From an uncultured Bacteroidales bacterium (GTDB lineage: Bacteria > Bacteroidota > Bacteroidia > Bacteroidales > Bacteroidaceae), in contig CACZAN010000040.1 of assembly GCA_902779165.1 (NCBI GenBank), positions 1-46,202 on the forward strand: a DNA stretch of 46,202 nucleotides, written 5' to 3'. Each line of letters starts with the position of its first letter. The stretch's first letter is position 1. The position numbers and the translations under genes are program-made. The notes under the pieces are model-generated. The model worked only from the letters and a program-made list of their open reading frames with translations. It made no database searches and was not told the origin of the DNA. Of the stretch, positions 41,614-46,202 are shown in pieces.

Positions 41614-41621
41614 TACCTTTG
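41614..41621 (+). promoter_or_regulatory. -7 element of the ECF sigma factor gene
   Basis: TACCTTTG, start near 41628. The -33 position is poor. The leader of about 66 bases contains the small ORF at 41641. Confidence 0.5.
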
Positions 41622-41640
41622 TCACCGCTAAACCCCTAAA

Positions 41641-41694
41641 ATGTCATTGCCTATCGCGAAACATTACTCAGAAACCAACTTTTTTGGAAAGTAA
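41641..41694 (+). CDS. Possible 17-residue leader peptide
   Basis: ATG at 41641 opens a 17-codon frame (MSLPIAKHYSETNFFGK). Its TAA overlaps the sigma factor start by one base (TAATG). The arrangement would couple sigma factor translation to translation of the leader. It lies fully inside the predicted transcript. No other evidence supports expression. Confidence 0.35.
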   Translation: MSLPIAKHYSETNFFGK

Positions 41695-42296
41695 TGCAAT
41701 ATCTATGTGCAGAGTCTGACGAGATGCTCGTCAAACTCTATGAGAATGGTAATGACGAGGCGTTTGACGTCCTCCTCGACCGCTATCAGAAAACTGTCTA
41801 CGGCTTCATCCTGACGCTCGTATGTGATGTCAATGTGGCCGATGATATCTTTCAGGAGACCTTCTACAAGGCCATCGTGAGCATCCGCAGTCACCGTTAT
41901 ACAGACACCGGACGCTTTCAGTCGTGGCTCATCAGAATTGCAAATAACCTCATCGTTGACCGCCACCGCCATCGCGAGCCCGTGGTCGACGCGCCCACGA
42001 CAAAGGACAAGGACCGTCTGTTCAACAGCATGGACCTGGCCGAGGGAAACGTAGAAGATAACTACCACAACCAGCAGACGCTTTCTGATATTCATGAGAT
42101 GATTGCCCGCCTGCCCGAACCCCAGCAGGAGGTGGTGCAACTGCGTATCTTTGAAAAGAAGTCATTCAAGGAGATTGCAGACCTCACGAACTGCAGCATC
42201 AACACAGCACTTGGACGTATGCGTTATGCTACCATCAACCTGCGGCGCATGGCGGCACGCCACAAGCTGGATCTCACCTTTGTGAATTATGATTGA
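41694..42296 (+). CDS. ECF-type RNA polymerase sigma factor
   Basis: A 200-residue sigma-70 family protein. Region 2 is at about 20-85 (LLDRYQKTVYGFILTL, DIFQETFYKAIVSI, the promoter-melting FQSWLIRIANNLIVDRHR). Region 4 is at about 130-185 (LPEPQQEVVQLRIFEKKSFK, IADLTNCSINTALGRMRYA). There is no C-terminal extension and no anti-sigma gene follows; the next gene is convergent (15 bp gap). The regulon is unknown, though a link to the flanking envelope genes is possible. Confidence 0.92.
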   Translation: MQYLCAESDEMLVKLYENGNDEAFDVLLDRYQKTVYGFILTLVCDVNVADDIFQETFYKAIVSIRSHRYTDTGRFQSWLIRIANNLIVDRHRHREPVVDAPTTKDKDRLFNSMDLAEGNVEDNYHNQQTLSDIHEMIARLPEPQQEVVQLRIFEKKSFKEIADLTNCSINTALGRMRYATINLRRMAARHKLDLTFVNYD

Positions 42297-42310
42297 TTAC
42301 TCCTTGGGAA

Positions 42311-43018
42311 TCAGTCGTTAAGATTAAACTTATAGCCCAGGGTGAGGAGAACGGTACTGTTGCGAAGGTTGCCGGTTTCCTCCGCATCCTTATTGATACG
42401 GGTCAGGTCGATGTGATAACGGAGATCGAGGACAAAGTGCGGATCTTCAAACTCATAGGAAAGGCCGACCGGGATGCAGCAACGGAAGCGGCGCGTTTCA
42501 TCGAGAATACTTTCTCTCACTCGCTCTGAAACCTGCTTCGTAGGATCATTGTATTCCACTTTCATTCGCAGGTTGGCATTCGTCAGGAAGCCGAGCTGCA
42601 CGCCAGCCTTCAGAGCCAAGCCCTCGACGACATAGAAGTTTGCCATAATGGGCAGATTTATGTATCCCAGTGCATAGCTCGGGCTCTCGATGAACAAGGG
42701 GCCCCGATGAACGCTCTTCCAAGAACCTCCTTCCAAAGAATAAGTCAAACCTGCTGCCAGGCCCACTTTGTCAGCCACCTGGTATTCGACTTCGGCACCA
42801 GCAGTAAGAGCAGGGAACACGCTCCGCGTCAGGTCGATAACGCCCGTCACCCCAGGAACTCCCACGTCGCTGACGTCCTGACGCAGGTCGGGCATGTTGG
42901 TTATGAAGGCAGAGCCGATACCTATCTTAGGCTGGATGCTGAAGGATCCTTTTTCAAATTGAGCGCTGGCGCTCATGGCAATCGCCACAAGGGCTGCAAG
43001 GGTAAGAAGTCTTTTCAT
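42311..43018 (-). CDS. Outer-membrane beta-barrel protein
   Basis: A 235-residue protein with a signal peptide ending SASAQ. Alternating strands typical of an 8-stranded porin-like barrel (OMP_b-brl_2) follow: FSIQPKIGIGSAF, LTAGAEVEYQVADKVGLAAG, YINLPIMANFYVVEGLALKA, GLSYEFEDPHFVLDLRY. It ends in the aromatic LTLGYKFNLND, an outer-membrane insertion-type end. The gene lies 25 bp downstream of the lipoprotein gene and is probably co-transcribed with it. Confidence 0.85.
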   Translation of the reverse strand: MKRLLTLAALVAIAMSASAQFEKGSFSIQPKIGIGSAFITNMPDLRQDVSDVGVPGVTGVIDLTRSVFPALTAGAEVEYQVADKVGLAAGLTYSLEGGSWKSVHRGPLFIESPSYALGYINLPIMANFYVVEGLALKAGVQLGFLTNANLRMKVEYNDPTKQVSERVRESILDETRRFRCCIPVGLSYEFEDPHFVLDLRYHIDLTRINKDAEETGNLRNSTVLLTLGYKFNLND

Positions 43019-43043
43019 TTATAGAATACTTTAAGAGTTAGAT

Positions 43044-43460
43044 TCATTGCATCTTCCAGTCGCCGTCGATGCATATCATCGGCAGTCCCACCTCCTCGGA
43101 CGTGGAATCCGCATAGGTCAGCTGGAGGTAGATATGGGCAAGGTCGCTCTGAATGGTGTCGCCGACAGCTTCGACGGAAATCAAGTTGCCATGGGCGCGG
43201 CGGTCGCGCTCGGCAGCCTCGTGAATGAGGTCCTGCATCTGACTGCGGTACTCAGGCGACATCTGGTCGGCATAGGCAATCTCGCTGACGAAGCGGTCGT
43301 ACTTGCCATTCTGCAAATAGCGGTAGCAACGTTCTGCCGCACGACGGGCACGGCGCTGATCGCGAGTGAGGCCATCGTTATGACAGGCGACGAGAGCAAG
43401 CACCATCAGGACGGCAGGCAGAAAACGCTTCAACGTTGTTTTTGTCATATTCATTGTCAT
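43044..43460 (-). CDS. Small lipoprotein, DUF4878-like
   Basis: I start it at MTMNMTKTTLKRFL (138 residues); starts at 43454 and 43448 are equally possible. The frame's first ATG (43481) falls upstream of the predicted transcript start and is rejected. A lipobox LALVAC is followed by a helical charged region (RRARRAAERCYRYLQNGKYD) and a C-terminal beta part ending MICIDGDWKMQ. This layout fits the NTF2-like DUF4878 group. It is probably anchored to the inner or outer membrane. It is first in an operon with the barrel protein. Confidence 0.75.
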   Translation of the reverse strand: MTMNMTKTTLKRFLPAVLMVLALVACHNDGLTRDQRRARRAAERCYRYLQNGKYDRFVSEIAYADQMSPEYRSQMQDLIHEAAERDRRAHGNLISVEAVGDTIQSDLAHIYLQLTYADSTSEEVGLPMICIDGDWKMQ

Positions 43461-43478
43461 TTTGGCAGAAATGCACTG

Positions 43479-43486
43479 CAAAGGTA
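43479..43486 (-). promoter_or_regulatory. -7 element of the lipoprotein/barrel operon
   Basis: TACCTTTG on the minus strand; the start is predicted near 43472. It decides against the longest start of the lipoprotein frame. Confidence 0.55.
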
Positions 43487-43660
43487 GTCTTTATGGCGGG
43501 ATTGTGCAAGAAAATGGCACTCTTTTTTATAAAATAAGGTTCGCGCGTAGGAGATTTCATATTTTGGCATACAGTTTGCTTGTTGATAGGTGTCTCGTTT
43601 TCACAAGAACGACCCACAAGAAACATTAAACGATAAACGTTAAACAAAAATTATACAACT

Positions 43661-45622
43661 ATGGGAAAGATTATTGGAATTGACTTGGGTACCACCAACT
43701 CGTGCGTATCCGTTTTCGAGGGCAGTGAGCCCGTCGTTATTGCCAACAGCGAAGGCAAGCGCACCACACCTTCTATCGTCGCATTCATGAAGGACGGCGA
43801 GCGCAAGGTGGGCGATCCCGCCAAGCGTCAGGCTATCACCAATCCGAAGAACACGATCTTCAGCATCAAGCGCTTCATGGGCGAGACCTATGAGCAGGTG
43901 CAGAAGGAAATCAGCCGCGTTCCTTACACCGTAGCCAACGAGAATGGCTATCCCCGTGTGGAAATTGAAGGACGCAAGTACACCCCGCAGGAAATCAGTG
44001 CCATGATTCTTCAGAAGATGAAGAAGACCGCAGAGGATTACCTCGGACAAGAAGTGACCGACGCCGTCATTACCGTACCCGCCTACTTCTCCGACTCTCA
44101 GCGTCAGGCCACCAAGGAAGCTGGTCAGATTGCAGGCCTCAATGTGCAGCGTATCGTCAACGAGCCTACTGCAGCTGCTCTGGCTTACGGCGTTGATAAG
44201 GCCAACAAGGACATGAAGATTGCCGTCTTCGACCTCGGCGGCGGTACCTTCGATATCTCTATCCTGGAATTCGGCGGCGGCGTGTTCGAGGTGCTCAGCA
44301 CCAATGGCGACACCCACCTCGGCGGCGACGACTTCGATCAGGTCATCATCGACTGGATGGCCAATGAGTTCCGTATGCAGGAAGGCGTGGATCTGAAGCA
44401 GGATCCCATGGCCCTGCAGCGCCTGAAGGAAGCTGCCGAAAAGGCAAAGATCGAGCTCTCCAGCAGCACCTCCACGGAAATCAACCTGCCATACATCACC
44501 GCTGTCAATGGTGTGCCTAAGCACCTGGTGATGACCCTCACTCGTGCTAAGTTCGAGCAGCTGGCCGACAGCCTCATCCAGGCTTGCAAGGTCCCCTGCC
44601 AGAAAGCTATGCAGGATGCAGGTCTCAGCAACAGCGACATCGACGAGGTCATCCTCGTAGGTGGCAGCAGCCGTATCCCCGCCATCCAGAAGCTCGTGGA
44701 AGACTTCTTCGGCAAGGTGCCCAGCAAGGGCGTGAACCCCGACGAGGTCGTGGCCGTGGGTGCCAGCATCCAGGGCGCTATCCTCAACAAAGAAGAAGGC
44801 GTGGGCGACATCGTCCTGCTCGACGTCACTCCTCTGAGCATGGGTATCGAGACCCTGGGCGGTGTGATGACCAAACTCATCGATGCCAACACCACGATCC
44901 CTTGCAAGAAGAGCGAAGTGTTCTCCACCGCAGCCGACAACCAGACCGAAGTGACCATCCACGTGCTGCAGGGCGAACGTCCTATGGCCGCACAGAACAA
45001 GAGCATAGGCCAGTTCAACCTCACCGGCATCGCTCCCGCACGTCGTGGCGTGCCTCAGATTGAAGTCAGCTTCGACATCGACGCTAACGGTATCCTGAAG
45101 GTCAGCGCCAAGGATAAAGCTACCGGCAAGGAGCAGGCCATCCGCATCGAAGCTTCCAGCGGACTCTCCAAGGAAGAAATCGAGCGTATGAAGGCTGAGG
45201 CCGAAGCCAATGCTGATGCCGACAAGAAGGAACGCGAGAAGATCGACAAGCTCAATCAGGCCGACAGCATGATCTTCCAGACCGAGAACATGCTCAAGGA
45301 AAGCGGCGACAAGCTGCCCGCAGACGTCAAGGCCGAAGTAGAAGCTGCCCTCCAGAAGCTCCGCGATGCCCACAAGGCTCAGGATCTCGCTGCCATCGAC
45401 GCTGCCACCAACGAGCTCAACAATGCAGCTCAGAAGATGTACGCTGCCGCTCAGCAGGCAGGTGCAGGTGCCGGCGCACAGGGCAACCCCTTCAACGGTG
45501 CTGGCGATCCCTTCAACGGCGCACAAGGTGGAGCCGGATTCAACGGCGGAGCCCAGGGCGGCCAGCAAGGTGGCCAGCAGGGCGACAACATCCAGGATGC
45601 CGACTTCGAGGAGGTCAAGTAA
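43661..45622 (+). CDS. dnaK: Chaperone protein DnaK (Hsp70)
   Basis: A 653-residue ATP-dependent chaperone working with DnaJ and GrpE. The N-terminal ATPase domain (1-380) carries [13 protein letters not shown], the phosphate loop [14 protein letters not shown] and [11 protein letters not shown]. The linker [11 protein letters not shown] leads to the substrate-binding beta domain and helical lid, then a Gly/Gln/Ala-rich tail (residues 600-642) ending in [11 protein letters not shown]. The length is slightly above average because of this tail. No dnaJ or grpE is adjacent. No CIRCE element was seen upstream, and the gene ends at a strong terminator. Confidence 0.98.
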   Translation: MGKIIGIDLGTTNSCVSVFEGSEPVVIANSEGKRTTPSIVAFMKDGERKVGDPAKRQAITNPKNTIFSIKRFMGETYEQVQKEISRVPYTVANENGYPRVEIEGRKYTPQEISAMILQKMKKTAEDYLGQEVTDAVITVPAYFSDSQRQATKEAGQIAGLNVQRIVNEPTAAALAYGVDKANKDMKIAVFDLGGGTFDISILEFGGGVFEVLSTNGDTHLGGDDFDQVIIDWMANEFRMQEGVDLKQDPMALQRLKEAAEKAKIELSSSTSTEINLPYITAVNGVPKHLVMTLTRAKFEQLADSLIQACKVPCQKAMQDAGLSNSDIDEVILVGGSSRIPAIQKLVEDFFGKVPSKGVNPDEVVAVGASIQGAILNKEEGVGDIVLLDVTPLSMGIETLGGVMTKLIDANTTIPCKKSEVFSTAADNQTEVTIHVLQGERPMAAQNKSIGQFNLTGIAPARRGVPQIEVSFDIDANGILKVSAKDKATGKEQAIRIEASSGLSKEEIERMKAEAEANADADKKEREKIDKLNQADSMIFQTENMLKESGDKLPADVKAEVEAALQKLRDAHKAQDLAAIDAATNELNNAAQKMYAAAQQAGAGAGAQGNPFNGAGDPFNGAQGGAGFNGGAQGGQQGGQQGDNIQDADFEEVK

Positions 45623-45643
45623 GGAACTAAATCACATCATGAT

Positions 45644-45676
45644 AGTGCGCAGCCACAACGGTTGCGCACTTTTTTA
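45644..45676 (+). terminator. Intrinsic terminator of dnaK
   Basis: Stem AGTGCGCA.CC/GG.TGCGCACT with a short loop, followed by six T residues, 21 bp after the stop. Confidence 0.92.
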
Positions 45677-45681
45677 CTATA

Positions 45682-45954
45682 TTACAGGTTATACATCATC
45701 ACCTCTCTGACTGCGCAATTGCCCAACTCAGCCATCTCTTTTATCTCCACAAAATGCCCACCCAGATGGTAGCCCTTCTGTGAAGTCCATGTCTGTGCCT
45801 TAGCTATGACACGCTCAAAGTTCCAGTATTTGCCATAGCCCATCACTCGCGCCAACTTGCGTGAGTTCCACTATTCCTTGCCATCGGCATCAACCTCTCT
45901 TAACTGTTCGAAAGGAGATTGAAGTTCTGGGATGTTGTTAGAATTTTGCTCCAT
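45682..45954 (-). pseudogene. Broken DinD-like gene (N-terminal part)
   Basis: The minus-strand frame begins MEQNSNNIPELQSPFEQLRE and VDADGKE, meets an in-frame TAG at codon 28, and continues as WNSRKLARVMGYGKYWNFER and GHFVEIKEMAELGNCAVREV before TAA at codon 91. This matches the start of DNA-damage-inducible protein D (BRO-N-like domain), which normally has about 275 residues. The rest is absent. The gene therefore carries both a nonsense codon and a C-terminal truncation. Confidence 0.75.
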
Positions 45955-46051
45955 ATATTCTTTTAACGTTTTTACCCATTTTTATATTTCGTGAGTCCGT
46001 AAAACAGTAATACTTTCAGCCTTCAGACCTCAGCCATCAGCCTTCTATATA

Positions 46052-46202
46052 TCAACTGTCCCCATGGCATATGCTATTGTAAAGAGCCAGTCCTTTTACC
46101 GTCAGCAGGTATTTCTGGCGAGGGTGACGGGGCGAATCAGGATATAGCATACGGATATAGCCCTCGTTCATAGAAGGATTAAGAGAGTAGTCAAGGAAGT
46201 TT
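46052..46202 (-). CDS. C-terminal end of a gene cut by the window edge
   Basis: The last 50 codons read NFLDYSLNPSMNEGYIRMLY, PDSPRHPRQKYLLTVKG and LALYNS before TGA. The pattern YIRMLYPDSP...QKYLLT is typical of the C-terminal winged helix of Fic or AlbA_2/RecG-like putative regulators. The rest lies outside the window, so family and integrity are open. Confidence 0.5.
   Translation of the reverse strand, partial: NFLDYSLNPSMNEGYIRMLYPDSPRHPRQKYLLTVKGLALYNSICHGDS

Noticed and set aside
42293-42529. 78-codon plus-strand frame after the sigma factor as an anti-sigma gene
   Set aside because: It lies wholly opposite the outer-membrane barrel gene, whose signal peptide and strand pattern are convincing.
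43640-45568. 642-codon open frame on the strand opposite dnaK
   Set aside because: Antisense frames of this length over dnaK are a known by-product of its codon usage. The translation is Leu/Val/His/Gly-rich without domains, and the sense strand is certainly dnaK.

Overview
The window reads as a chromosome segment of a Bacteroidales bacterium, most likely Prevotella or a close relative. The grounds are recurrent Bacteroidetes-type promoters (TTTG, 19-20 bases, TAnnTTTG, as at 33000, 34797 and 39461), secreted proteins with Por-type C-terminal tails, BspA-like leucine-rich repeats fused to a C10 protease, DUF4493/PCMD and fimbrillin-like lipoproteins, a VirE-type protein beside an HU-like protein, and a DnaK with a Gly/Gln-rich tail. 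No rRNA, tRNA or CRISPR array was recognised.

Left part (1-12.6 kb). A secreted SGNH hydrolase faces a minus-strand run of a SpoIIE-type phosphatase, a STAS protein and the tRNA thiolase MnmA. Then come DoxX, two small proteins and DNA polymerase IV. A 180-bp fold-back element and a GGAG repeat follow. Next is a tightly packed minus-strand operon: beta-carbonic anhydrase, a small protein, an MmcQ/YjbR protein, xanthine phosphoribosyltransferase, a second Y-family polymerase and a YolD-like protein. This stretch is full of remodelling scars. It holds amino-terminal stubs of a GNAT acetyltransferase, a Fic-like protein and a short-chain dehydrogenase. It also holds two in-frame chimeras that join a duplicated 5' end of a resident gene (mnmA or the polymerase) to the 3' end of a foreign gene.

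Middle part (12.6-26.8 kb). A membrane-anchored regulator (periplasmic kelch-like propeller, one membrane helix, cytoplasmic AraC-type DNA-binding domain) precedes two cassettes of secreted protein pairs. The first has a 182-residue tail protein plus a 908-residue protein. The second has a 1382-residue C10 protease/BspA-like protein plus a 913-residue paralogue. Each cassette begins with the same 118-bp sequence, which includes the regulator's last codons and two direct repeats with a 20-bp period that look like an AraC-type operator. The junction between the cassettes carries a copy of the 3' end of the deiminase gene that lies beyond cassette 2.

Right-middle part (26.8-41.7 kb) is an accessory region. 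It contains a REP-associated (Y1/HUH) transposase with an extra C-terminal domain, an HU-like/VirE pair, an ATPase plus TOPRIM-like pair that resembles an anti-phage module, a DUF234 ATPase, an operon of two surface lipoproteins (one with a possibly hypervariable C-type-lectin-like end), and an AbiEi/AbiEii toxin-antitoxin locus whose toxin gene is broken. Eight copies of a GGAG-containing repeat, one partial, sit mostly just downstream of genes and in the same orientation as them. One copy lies 90 bp upstream of the transposase, so transposase plus repeats may form a REP/RAYT-like system.

Right end (41.7-46.2 kb). An ECF sigma factor with a 17-codon overlapping leader ORF, an outer-membrane barrel protein, a lipoprotein, dnaK with a clear terminator, a broken DinD gene and the 3' end of a further gene complete the window.
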